Source: Trema orientale (taxonomy: Eukaryota > Streptophyta > Magnoliopsida > Rosales > Cannabaceae). From it: a stretch of 64,000 bases of DNA. This document shows positions 11,748-23,320 of the stretch, one piece after another. The stretch spans positions 1,009,981 through 1,073,980 of the forward strand of contig JXTC01000040.1 in NCBI GenBank assembly GCA_002914845.1. The letters are read 5' to 3'. Every line of letters begins with the position of its first letter. The first letter of the stretch is position 1. Below the pieces are notes generated by a model. It made no database searches. It saw nothing but the letters and a program-made list of their open reading frames with translations, and was not told the origin of the DNA. The position numbers and the translations under genes were made by a program.

Positions 11748-12072
11748 ATACCATTGCTGACTTGAGCGTTAGAGTATCTTTTTTATAGGTACTCCAAGGC
11801 ATCCCAAAGAGTTCCAGTTGCAAGTTTCATGGTGACTATTAGTCTCCTATTCAAGTAATTGTAGGATTCACTGTCTACATGAGTGTTGTAAAATCAAGTA
11901 TATATTTCAATTAATGTAAAATTATATATATATATATCATGACAAATACGAGACGAATTATGCTAATATTGCATCCACACCATACTCGTATATTTGCAGT
12001 ATAGTTATTTTTCGTCCCAATTGCTGTCCCCACGCTTCATTTGAATTAGATAACCATGGATGCTCGTAATCA

Positions 12073-12121
<49 letters not shown>

Positions 12122-12934
12122 CTTTGTATTAATCAAAAAGTGATCAAGAAAAAGTTTAAGTAGGCATCTTAGATTAATTTAATTTATCTCCTCTTTTATA
12201 TTTATCACTCAATAAAGGAACTATTATATTGTCAGACCCTTTTTATTGTTCTTATTAATGGGATATTTCAATATTATTATTGTTATTACCACTATTATTA
12301 TTATTAGTGTGGATGGATTATATTAAAATTTATATTACTTTTTGTGCTATATTTGGTAAAACAAATAGTATATGCTATAAACAATGTCAAATATATTACA
12401 CCATTAGAGACCTATTTTTCAGCCAATACTAAAATTTAAATTTGGCATGACATTTAGCATGTTCATTTGAGATATTTTACTAATTTTCAACCAATTCGTA
12501 CTTGTTTTAAAAACGAGGTCCAAATTTTAATATTAGATGAAAATCCAATCAATCTTAAAGCGGATGCTTAACTTTTCTTTATATTTATTACACCAAGCTG
12601 GCAATTGAAAGAAGAATTCTATCCATTTTTTTTATATATTTTATTTTGTAATTCAGCTGCAAAGAGACTTTAGAGTTGTAAAAGTGATATATCAAATCCC
12701 AGTACAGAATCTTCCCTCAAAAAAAAAAAAAAAAAAAAAAAGAATCCCAGTGCAGAACCTCATAAAACGAAAAGAAAAAGGAAAAAAAAAAAAGGGACTT
12801 GGTAGTGGTAGAACATCCTGCTTTCATTTTTATATAGTTAATTGCTGGTAAACCAGAGAGTAATTACGAGAAGTTGGAAGAAAATTATCATAAAACTCAC
12901 ATTGTTAAGTTTTGAAGAAACTTCCTATATATCA

Positions 12935-12973
<39 letters not shown>

Positions 12974-13035
12974 TTCTATAATTTTAAATAAATTTTTATT
13001 ACATAACACTTTTAAATTAAATATGAGATATCTGC

Positions 13036-13068
<33 letters not shown>

Positions 13069-13599
13069 AAGTTTGATTGTTCTGCAATTTAAACCTTAAA
13101 GTTTAGACTAATACAAAATAATACCTTGAGATTAAGAATTTCTGAAAATTAATACACTGGACAGATTTTTTGACTAATTTTAGGAACGAAAAATAATAAT
13201 ATCCTACAATAAAACTAGATTAATCCATATTATTCATCTTAATTTTGAAGATATTATCGTATTTTATTAGTTAAAATTATTCAAAAAATTTATCCAGAAT
13301 ATTAATTTTCAGAAATTCTTAGTCTCAGAGTATTATTTTGTAGAGTCTAAAATTCAAGGTTTAAATTACAGAACACCCAAATTTTAAAGTATTTTTTTGC
13401 AGTTATCCCTAAATATGAAATAGGGAAAATTATGTGAAAAAATACCCTTAGTCAAATGCTCGCACACAAAAGTATGCTTATAGCCAAACAAAATTTAATT
13501 CTTAGGTTCCTCATATATTTGCGTACATACAAAGTTTAATGTGAAAATTTTGCGAAACACAATTGTTGATGATAATTTTCATTAAAATTTATTCGGAAC
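11748..13599. other. AT-rich intergenic region with microsatellites
   Basis: It holds an (ATT)n array of about 16 units (12073-12120), an (AAT)n array (about 12937-12972), and pure A runs near 12718-12742 and 13036-13063. No gene, tRNA or inverted-repeat element could be supported. These arrays lie just upstream of the Tat-type retrotransposon. Confidence 0.65.
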
Positions 13600-13604
13600 A
13601 ATAG

Positions 13605-14335
13605 TGTGGGGCCCACTTTCGGACCTTACGCCACGTGGCCAAATAAACGGCAAAACAGATGGCAAGAAACCCGCCATGTGACACGTATACGGGAAGATCA
13701 CTTAGGGGTCATGTGGTTTGCACGTGACGTAATTGGGCCTCTTGCAGGTTGTCGTGGGCCAAGGCCGAATCTATCCCAGACCCTGGTTAGGTTCGGCCCA
13801 ACCAGACCCTTACCCCGACAACTGAGGGTCGGGAGCCTTAAGGGTCTTCCGACGGAAGACCACTATGACAGCGCATAGTTCCAGACCCAGACAGTGCATT
13901 TAATGCGATCCTGGGTAGATATGCGCATCGAGCCGGACGTCCTGACAGAATGGCGGGTTGTCAAGTTCCCTCCCTGCCGAGCTCAAGACAGGGGGCGACA
14001 GCAGGGGTTAGGTCACATCAATTAAGAGAAATTGCGATAACTTTGGCCCGTGATTTCCGGTTCGGGTCATAATGAAGAAAGGTACTTGATTCTAGGATTG
14101 CGATCCAACAGTACTTCGATCCCGGGAATATAAATACAACCCGTATCCTTTTAAACATATAGAGAAAAAGTCTTACAAAAAGAGATCACTTAATCCTCTC
14201 TGCAAAACATATATCTAACTTAAGTATCGGAGAGTCTTTGCAGGTGCAAACCTCCGTCCCCCCTAATTCAGCTTGGAGTCAGCAGTAATCCGAGACAGCA
14301 AGGACACGTGATAGTTGGTAAGAATCGTGCCAACA
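13605..14335 (+). repeat. 5' LTR of the Tat-type element
   Basis: It runs from TGTGGGGCCC to GTGCCAACA. A TATAAATA box lies at 14129-14136, about 200 bp before the LTR end, and probably marks the element's own promoter. The 3' LTR has the same length. Confidence 0.95.
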
Positions 14336-14338
14336 GTT

Positions 14339-14356
14339 TGGCGCCGTCTGTGGGAA
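14339..14356 (+). other. Primer-binding site of the Tat-type element
   Basis: TGGCGCCGTCTGTGGGAA begins three bases after the left LTR. The TGGCGCC start matches the reverse of the 3' end of plant tRNA-Asp used by many Tat and Athila elements; the match weakens after the first nine bases. The tRNA assignment is inference. Confidence 0.7.
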
Positions 14357-14428
14357 AGGAGTGAAAACTTTGTAATAGCCTCCTTCCTGAATAAAAAGCC
14401 ATACGAGTGCGAATGGCACCCCTCGAGG

Positions 14429-15889
14429 ATGACGACGAGGAGCGCGCGGCCTGAGGTAGAAGAAAGATCTCAAGAGGAACGGCCTAGCATGGAACAGAAG
14501 CTGGACCAAATGCTTGTCGCCCTAACAGAAGCAAACAAAAAAGCGGAAATGGCCCACGAGGCCGTCCTGGGGCTGAAAGAGGAGGTCGCGGAGATCCGCA
14601 GGGATAACGTTCGCCTCGAAGGACTGCTGGGCAGCGAGGCAAGGAGTGAGCGTAGGGATGATTTCGACGAAGAGATCCAACAAGGGGCCCGGAGGCAGTA
14701 CAACCCATCTGGCAGAGAGTTCCCTGCCCCTTCCAAACTGGTAGCACGTGAGGAGCAGCAGAGCCATATGAAGCCCCCCCGGGCAGGGGCCGTGATGGAT
14801 AGACAATGCCCTAGAGGCCCCGAAGACGCGTTCCCGGACTGGAAGCGTGAAATGGTGGCAGAACTGAGCCAGAGATTCGGTGCCCATCACGGCCAGACCC
14901 CTGCCGACCTGGCAGAGCAGGCCGTGCGCGGGATCAATCGAACGGCCTTCGCCTATTGGATTTAACTGGAACCCAAACCGAAGGACTTCACGACTCTGAC
15001 CATCAAGCCGTTCGAAGGGAAGACTGACCCCCTCGACCACATATACCAATTCCAGCAAAAAATGGCCCTGGAGACCGGAAATGAAGCAGTGATCGGCAAA
15101 GTTTTCTCTACCACCCTGGCGGGACCAGCTCTATCATGGTTCAGACAGCTTCCAGAAAGGTCCATAAATGGATTCGAAGATTTTTGCAATATGTTCCTGA
15201 AGTAGTACGCGAACATCTGGAGGCAATAGAAGACGATGCGAGATCTGGACTGGATGGAGCAGTCCGCGGCCGAGTCCCCGAGGGACTACTTGTCTCGTTT
15301 CTTAGACATGATGTCCCTAATACACGATGTCGATACGATCCAAGCCGTGAGCTCCTTCGTCAAAGGACTTCAACCAGGCTCCATGTTGTCCGACCACCTA
15401 CTCCTGAACCAGCCGTACGACATGGCCGACGTCCAGCCGAAGTCCGAAAGGGTCTTCAGAGTGCTAGAAAGCCACCAGAAAGCACCCAAAACCTCTGCAG
15501 CAATCTCGACCACGCCGGTGCAGACCCTGGCCACCCAGGGAACAAAGAGACCCAAGGCGCCCCCTCGCCAAGCTAACCAGGAGACTAGCAAAAAGAGGAG
15601 GACGTTTAAAGACCCCCTACCAAAGTTCGAGCTCAATGCGACGATCGACGTAATCTTCCTCCAAAACAAAGACAAGGGCATTTTTAAAGACCCCCCGAAG
15701 TCCAGCGTCCCTGACCATATGAAGAATAAGAATAGATACTGCCAGTTCTACAGGGACAACGGGCACGACACCGTCCACTGCCGTAACCTTTACGCGCAGG
15801 TAATGATGGCGATCCAGGCGGGCAAGTTGAAGCAGTACGTGAAGACAGGCGGAGGCCAAGCCAAAAGGGGTCACCACCGGGCAGGATAA
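14429..15889 (+). mobile_element. gag region of the Tat-type element (fossil)
   Basis: The region begins at MTTRSARPEVEERSQ, continues through a Glu/Lys-rich coiled-coil-like stretch (EQKLDQMLVALTEANKKAE) and a retrotransposon-gag-like domain, and ends with a zinc-knuckle-like CQFYRDNGHDTVHC and a basic tail. This is structural protein of a virus-like particle in the intact family. Here it is broken. Confidence 0.85.
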
Positions 15890-16083
15890 GGACAAGCGGA
15901 CCTAAGCCTCCGGAACGGGAGAGCAAGCCTTGAGGACAGACCAGAGCCGAACGAAAATCGGAAAAAAAAGGAGACAGACCAGAAAAGAGTCGAGGGGAGG
16001 GCGAAGCACTTAAGGGGCTTGGGGCACTCCGTGAATCACCTAACAACAGAGGAGAGCTACGCCTCGCTTTTACCCAGTAAGAT

Positions 16084-16365
16084 TTGGCCATGGTACGCTT
16101 GCCCTATGATGACCCCCTAGTAGTGATGCTACAGATCGACTCCTCAATGGTAGAAAGAGTCCTGGTCGATGGTGGAAGTAGCGTCGATGTACTGTTCCTC
16201 AGCACTTTCGAGAACATGGGTCTGAACCGAAGCAGGCTAAGGCCGACCTACCAACCGTTGTTCGCCTTCAACAGCAGCAAGGTCAGCCCCTTAGGTATCG
16301 CGACTTTGAAGGTGTGTGCCGCCGAAAGATGCCTAGATGTCGATTTCGTCGTTATCGATTACTAG
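16084..16365 (+). mobile_element. Aspartic protease region of the Tat-type element (fossil)
   Basis: The motif VERVLVDGGSSVDVLF is the active-site region of gypsy aspartic proteases; DGGSS in place of DTGSS is a known variant in Tat-type elements. In the intact family it cleaves the polyprotein. The region lies between gag and reverse transcriptase, as expected. Confidence 0.8.
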
Positions 16366-16739
16366 TCCTCATTCAATGCCATCATGGGGAGGGGATGGAT
16401 CCATGCTATGCATGGTGTTGCGTCCATCCTCCACCAGGTCCTGAGGTGCCAATCGAAGGACGGTACTTACACGATAGACATCAGGGGAGATCAGACCTCT
16501 GCGAGGAGATGCTTCTTGACTGCAAGGGCACCGACGGAGGCGTGAATGCCTCAGCAGAAGACAAGTAGCAATCAAAGGACCACCTGCCGGCGTACTTAAG
16601 GAAGATCGAAGAGGAGTCTGACGAACCAGACACCACGATTGAGGAGCTAGCAGCGGTCCCTCGGGAAAAATCAGAGCCAGAGAAGGTCATCTTAATTGGG
16701 GCCCTTCTGTCCGAGCCAGAAAAGGAGAAGCTAGTAGAA

Positions 16740-17650
16740 GTGCTTAAACGGAACAAGGACGTCTTCGCGTGGTCCCACGACGACATGCCCGGAATAGACC
16801 CCATGCAACCCTGTCACCGCTTAAATATAGACCCAAACTTCTCTCCCGTCAGGAAGAAGGCCAGAAGGCTCGCGCTAGAGAAAAATAGGGCCATCAACGA
16901 GGAGGTCGAGAAGCTATTGGAGAACGACCTGTTCATGGACTGCATATACCCTCGTTGGGTTTCCAACCCAGTCGTGGTGAAAAAGAAGAATGGGGACGAT
17001 CGGACCTGCATAGATTTCACTAACCTGAACAAGGCCTGCCCCAAGGACAGTTTCCCTCTACCGAAGATTGACCAAATGGTTGATGCAACAGCGAGTTTCG
17101 GAAGGATGAGTTTCCTGGATGTGTACTCTGGATACAATCAAATTCCTCTGTACGAGGAAGACCAAATTCATACAGCGTTCATCACGGAACGAGGCCTGTA
17201 CTATTACAAGCGCATGCTTTCTGTCTGAAAAATGCAGGGACGACCTACAAGAGGCTCATGAATAAGATGTTCGCCGAATTATTAGGGAGGACGATGGAGG
17301 TATACATCGATGACATGGTCGTAAAAAACAAAGAGGCCTCGGACCACCTGGAGCATCTGGATGAATGTTTCCGAATTTTGAGACACTACAAAATGCGTCT
17401 GAACCCCAAGAAGTGCACTTTCGGTGTGTCTTCGGGCCAATTCCTGGGGCATATCGTGAGCAGAAGGGGCATTGAGGCCAATCCGACCCAGTTGTCTTCA
17501 ATCGCAGAAATACAAAGGCCCTCAACCGTAAGGGATGTCCAGCACCTAACCGGAAAGATAGCCGCGCTCAGCCGGTTTGTCTCCAAAATGTCCGACCGAT
17601 GCAAGCCTTTTTTCCAGTGCATAAGGAAAAGCTCCCTAGTCACCTAGGGG
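16740..17650 (+). mobile_element. Reverse transcriptase region of the Tat-type element (fossil)
   Basis: Characteristic gypsy reverse-transcriptase blocks are present: VFAWSHDDMPGIDP, CIDFTNLNKACPKDSFPLP, FLDVYSGYNQI, and the catalytic YIDDMVVKNK. The order and wording are those of Tat-type plant elements. The region is interrupted. Confidence 0.9.
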
Positions 17651-17734
17651 GAAGAGCAGGACAAGGCGCTAACAGAGCTCAAACAGTACCTGAGTCACCC
17701 GCCGATCCTAGCCTCTTCAGCGGAAGGGCAGTGT

Positions 17735-18600
17735 TTGTATGAATATTTAGCCGTATCTGAAGTAGCAATCAGCGCCGTCCTGTTCATAGAGGAAGGTGAC
17801 AAGCAAAAGCCGGTGTTCTATACAAGCCGCATGTTGCTTGACGCAGAAACACGATACAACATGGCAGAGAAGTTGGTCCTCGCCCTGGTCAACGCCAAAA
17901 AAAGGCTAAGGCAATATTTCAAAGCACACTCGGTCACGGTGTACACGGATTTCCCCATCCGACAGATTTTGGCCAAGCCCGACCTGTCAGGGCGGTTAAC
18001 CAAATGGGCTATCGAGCTGGGAATCTACGATATTGAGTACCAGCCTCGAGTGGCAAAGAAAGGGCAGGTCGTAGCAGATTTCCTGATAGAAATTCAGTCT
18101 TTCGGTGAACCGCAAGACCAGCTGCAAATACCTCTGACCCATAACCTTCTGACCTGGTCCCTGTACACCGATGGATCCACGAACGCCTCGGGGTCTGGCA
18201 TCGGGATAGTCTTGCAGACCCCAGAGGCCTCAAAATAGAAAAGGCTTTGAGACTTGGTTTTCAGGCCATGAACAACGAGGCAGAATACGAAGCGTTCCTC
18301 CAAGGCTACGAAGCGTTCCTCCAAGGCCTCGAGCTGGTCCTGCACTTCAGAGTGGAAAGCATCTCAGTAAAGTCTGACTCGCAAGTGATCGTGGACCAGG
18401 TTAGAGGAGACTTCGAAGTGAAAGAGCCGAGGTTACATAAGTACTACTCCAAGGTAATAGGGGCAAAAGCCCGCTTTAGCAAATTCGATATTGAACAGAT
18501 ACCCAGGGAGATAAACCAGAAAGCTGATGAGCTATCCAAAAGCACCTCGGTAGGGGGGACAACCGAATACACAGAGATTCTCTTGGAGAACGAGTACGCG
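17735..18600 (+). mobile_element. Two successive RNase H-like regions of the Tat-type element (fossil)
   Basis: The first domain (about 17735-18110) is the usual gypsy RNase H (PVFYTSRMLLDAETRYNMAEKL). The second (about 18150-18600) begins LYTDGSTNASGSGIGIVL and includes NNEAEYEAFLQG and SDSQVIVDQV, the plant/archaeal-type RNase H that Tat elements acquired in addition. Its presence is the main reason for the Tat call. Confidence 0.85.
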
Positions 18601-18770
18601 ACCGACCCCATGTGTTTACTACCGACTTTAAAAGTGAATGCTGGATGGGGCCCATCACCCAGTACTTAGTGTCAGGACGGCTACCGTCGGACCCCCAAGA
18701 AGCGAGATCAATCAGATTAAAAGCTGCCCATTACTCAATGGTCGGAAGCTAACTGTACAGGAGATCGACG

Positions 18771-19490
18771 ATGGGACCAATGTTGAGATGCGTTGGTCCC
18801 ATAGAAGTGCAAAGACTGATGGAGGAAATTCACAAAGGGGTCTATGGCAACCACTCCGGAGGACGGAGCCTCGCCCACAAGGCCCTGATGACCGGATACT
18901 TCTGGCCCTACATGATGACCGAGGCGACCCAGTTCGTCAAGAAATGCGACAAGTGCCAAAGGTTCGCCCCCCTGAAACACCAACCCGCGGAAGAGCTCCA
19001 TTCGAACATTACCCCCTGGCCCTTTGCAAAATGGGGTCTGGATATCGTTGGAGAACTCCCGAGAAGCCCCGGTGGAAAGAGATACGTCCTTCTGGCTACT
19101 GGCTATTTCACAAAATGGGTGGAAGCCGAGGCCTACGCAAAGGTCAATAAAGCAGACACTATTAACTTTATCTGGAAGAATATTATCTGTCGATATGGGA
19201 TTCCGAGAGAGCTACATGCCGACCACGGCACACAGTTCCAAAATGCCAAGCTCAAGGAACTATGCGACCTGTATGGCATAAGACTCAGCTTCTCATCCGT
19301 GAGCTACCCCCAGGGGAACGGCCAAGCAGAGGCGACGAATAGAGCTATCTTTGGCAACATCAAGAAGAACCTGCAGGAAGCCAAAGGGAAGTGGTTGGAA
19401 GAACTGCCGGCCGTAGTATGGGCCCACCGAACCACAGAACATAGGTCAACAGGAAGGACCCCATGTGACATGTATGGGCCCACTGAACCA
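18771..19490 (+). mobile_element. Integrase region of the Tat-type element (fossil)
   Basis: A zinc-binding block (KKCDKCQRFAPLKHQP) is followed by the catalytic core with DIVGELPRSPGGKRY, FTKWVEAEAY and ADHGTQFQN. The core then gives way to the purine tract and the 3' LTR. The C-terminal part of the family's integrase is short or lost here. Confidence 0.85.
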
Positions 19491-19508
19491 CAGAACCAAG
19501 GGGGCAGC

Positions 19509-20239
19509 TGTGGGGCCCACTTTCAGACCTTACGCCACGTGGCCAAATAAATGGCAAAACAGATAGCAAGAAACCTGCCATGTGATATGTATACGGGAAG
19601 ATCACTTAGAGGTCACGTGGTTTGCACATGACGTAATTAGGCCTCCTGTAGGTTGTCGTGGGCCAAGGCCGAATCTATCCCAGACCCTGGATGGGTTCAG
19701 CCCAACCAGACCCTTACCCCGACACCTGAGGGTCGGGAGCCTTAAGGGTCTTCCGACGGAAGACCACTGTGGCAGCGCATAGTTCCAGACCCAGACAGTG
19801 CATTTAATGTGATCTTGGGTAGGTATGCGCATCGAGCCGGACGTCCTGACAGAACGGCGGGTTGTCAAATTCCCTCCCTGCCGAGCTCAAGACAGAGGGT
19901 GACAGCAGGGGTTAGGTCACATCAATTAAGAGAAATTGCGATAAGTTTGGCCCGTGATTTCCGGTTCGGGTCATAATGAGGAAGGGTACTTGATTCTGGG
20001 ATTGCGAACTAACAGTACTTCGATCCCGGGAATATAAATACAACCCGTATCCTTTTAAACATATAGAGAAAAAGTCTTATAAAAAGAGATCACTTAATCC
20101 TCTCTGCAAAACATATATCTAACTTAAGTATCGGAGAGACTTTGTAGGTGCAGACCCCCGTCCCCCCTAATTCAACTTAGAGTCAGCAGTAATCCGAGAC
20201 AGCAAAGACACGTGACAGTTGGTAAGAATTGTGCCAACA
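19509..20239 (+). repeat. 3' LTR of the Tat-type element
   Basis: 731 bp, from TGTGGGGCCC to GTGCCAACA, followed by target duplication AATAG. By hand count it differs from the 5' LTR at about 41 sites. About 36 are transitions and 5 are transversions. Confidence 0.95.
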
Positions 20240-20244
20240 AATAG

Positions 20245-23200
20245 TTTACACTAAGTTATTGACAACTCATACTAAATTATTGACAACTCAAAATGGTTAA
20301 TCTAATTGCATTTGTAGTTTACCAAACAACATCATTTTCTACCATAGTCTTTAGTGTTTTTTTCCTCTCCTTTTACTTTAATGGTAAAACTCACACAACT
20401 TACACTTTTTTATTCTCGACCTATAGTGTATGCTTACCAGAATTAATAGAAAAAAATAGTAACAGTGGTAGATGGAGACTTATTAGACTTCTGCACAGAT
20501 TAGGACAGGGCCATTAATAATTTAAGAATTTATTTAACATCTAGGTGATTATGAATTTATGCAATTAATCCAAACAGTTGAGCTACCACATTCCATTAGT
20601 CCTACCGCCAAGTCCTCTCACCATTTACTCTAAAGAAAACAATTTTAACCCGACAAATTCAGCCAATCCAGCCAACCCCGTATTTTCCCCATCTTCTCTT
20701 TTTCAGAATTATTCATTTCACTTTTATGTAAGCTTTAATGTACAAACACAAAGTGGGTACAGTAATTTACCCCTAAAAAAATAAAAGTAGATAAGAGTGA
20801 AAGCCAAATTTGATATATGTAATAAATTTACTCTTAGATAACATATGTAACTATCTTTTCTGCTTGTTTATTTGAAGGAAAAAAAAAGGGAAGCTTTTTA
20901 GATTCTCTTGTGTGTTTCTTAAGATAGAGCTAAAGTACCTTAAAGCTTATGTGGCCCCTCATGAGACTTAATAGAGAGTGCAACCCAACTTCTTCGATGA
21001 CGTGATAGTCACACACCATTTTTTTTGCCCCTCTTTATATTTATTATATTGGTCCATACTACGTGATAATGTAAAGACACCATAGTACAGATAGACTTTT
21101 TCATATTCATATAAGATCATAAGGTACGACTTCGTGGTAACATCTAAAACATTTTCCATTCCACTTATGGACGTGGCCAGAACTTTGGAATACTAAAATA
21201 CTTATTTATGTACACATAATTCTTACAAACATATGTTACAACTCACAACTTTGGTCTTCAATATTTAGCCTTGATTTTTTATAAGTAGTTTGGTTAATTG
21301 TTTTGCTGATCTTACTTTTCTCTCTCTTTTTTTTTTTTGTTTAAATAAATAAATGAATAGGAGTTCCCTACTTCATATTGCTAAAATGCCACTTACGTTT
21401 CTATTAAATAATGCCGTACAAGATTTTAGATAGAAAAATAAAAATTATTAGGACACAGATAAAAAGAAGGCAAAAAGCAGGTATACCAACTTAGAAATTT
21501 CAATCACTCATCTCACTTATTAAAAAGAATAATTTCTTTTTCTTTTTTTTTTGGTAACCATCGTTTAAAAAAAATGATTTCATTTTTTGACCTTTTTCTT
21601 CTTTTGATTTTACATTGACAAAAGTGATAGATAAGATAGACCCACCGTCGCATGCATATCTGATAACTGATATCGCTCCCTCCCAATCCCATGACACCCG
21701 GTGAGGAGAAAAAAGATTATCATGCCAAATAGTGATTCGACACGTGTACGTTAAGGGCTTGTGATAAAAGTCATACTCATAAGACAACTAAGCTCATAAT
21801 ATATATAATGATCCCGTAGTACATGCATTTAGGAGACAAAAGCTTTTTGAACAATATTAAAATTATGGGAAACTAATGACTTTTGTAAATTATTGAGTTT
21901 GACCGCTTTCTAATACTACAAACACTACAAGACATGCTCCAACTTTGGATATGTAAATAAATACATTTATCACACCTTATTATATATGTTGGTTTTGATT
22001 TGTGATCTTTCAAATATTCCATTTGAAAATAACTGAAATTGGCTTTTGGGAGTTTGTTTATTTATGTGAATGACTATAAGTAATTTTCCATTTCTTTTTT
22101 GAGAAAAACACTTTTTGGAGATTAGAACATTTCATTGGTAAGTCTAAACTATTAAGTTATTTTTGAAAGTGAATGAACTGTTTAAGATGTGGAAATGTTT
22201 AAAGTATACATTGACATATAATCATAGAAAGTCTTCGTACAGCTTTCAATAAAAAATTACTTTAGATTACATCCTTGAATAATTAGATTCACTTTCTTTT
22301 TTTACCAAGTGTAGAATAACAAAAAGGTCTATTTTATTGTGTGGAAACTATGTCCTATTAAAGTTACATTTTTTTAAGGGTAATTCAAAGTTACATTTTT
22401 TTTGGTCGCTAATATTATATACAATAATAATAAGGCTCCATATATTAAGTTTCACGTCACTTGATTTAAAATATACAGCCTGTATTATTCCAAATTCTCC
22501 CCCTTGATCTGACAACAATTCTGAAAATTCCACAATAATTTATTTTAAAACCAAAACAAATCAAAACTGTCCCTGACTTGCCAATTGAATTGGACCATGT
22601 TCCACTAGATTTCATCTCAAAGTTATATTAAACTACACACATACGTAATATATTTTTCATTAACAAACCACCAAATATTTTGCTCTGTCTCACATCCTAT
22701 CCATGTAAAATAACCTCATCAAATCAAATATTTATATTTTTACCTGAGGATAGCTTAGTGGTAAAATTCTTTCTCCAAATTATTGTTAAAAGCAAACAAA
22801 CATTTTTATATTTCCCATTACCAACAAATTTACATCTCAAGTATATACATGTAGATTATTATACGTAAAAATTTGATATGGAAATAGAGATGCATTCAAA
22901 TGAGTAGCATTAATTATTACATCACAATGGTTTAATGTTCAACTTCTTCTTCTCATTCTTTAATTGCCAATTATTGAAAAAACAGAAGAAAAGCCCATTC
23001 TTCTGGCATTCTCTTTCTTCTCCTTCTTCTTCCTCCTCTTTCTCTCTCTCTATCCCCACTCTTTCTCTCTCTAAAAATAACTCCGTTTGAAGCGGTCCAT
23101 CTATCTACGTCACAAATCATATATATCTATATATCTATATCTATATATCTTCCACTCTCAAAGCAATTCCCTCCTTTTCATTTTCATTTTCGTGTCTTTG

Positions 23201-23320
23201 ATATTATTACCTTCTTTTCTAGTCTTCTAGGGTTTCTGATTTTGATTCTGATTTCCCCCCTTTCTTCTATAACCCCCAAATTCAATCAGTCAATTCAATT
23301 GAATCAATCCCTCTCTTTCT
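20245..23320. other. Intergenic region and SurE-gene promoter
   Basis: No gene can be supported from 20245 to about 22900. From about 22930 to 23320 the plus strand becomes strongly pyrimidine-rich, with a long CTT/TCTCTC run at about 23003-23075 and a TATATC tract at about 23119-23150, as in plant core promoters and 5' leaders (Y patch). This is read as promoter and 5' untranslated region of the SurE gene. Confidence 0.6.

Larger units (their letters stand above)
13605..20239 (+). mobile_element. Ty3/gypsy LTR retrotransposon of Tat type, 6.6 kb, decayed
   Basis: A full-length insertion: two LTRs of exactly 731 bp and a perfect 5-bp target duplication AATAG (13600-13604 and 20240-20244). 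A primer-binding site follows the left LTR and a purine tract (AAGGGGGCAGC) precedes the right one. Coding remains run gag, protease, reverse transcriptase, RNase H, integrase, which is the Ty3/gypsy order. A second RNase H-like domain after the first is the mark of the Tat group (Ogre/Retand kin). The coding part is broken, with roughly half a dozen interruptions. LTR copies differ at about 41 of 731 sites (5.6 percent, hand count), which suggests a few million years. The element is clearly GC-richer than the DNA around it. No envelope gene is seen. Confidence 0.95.

Noticed and set aside
22740-22800. tRNA-like A-box words (GATAGCTTAGTGGTAAAATTC)
   Set aside because: No B box at the right distance and no cloverleaf or duplicated flanks, so neither a tRNA nor a SINE can be supported.
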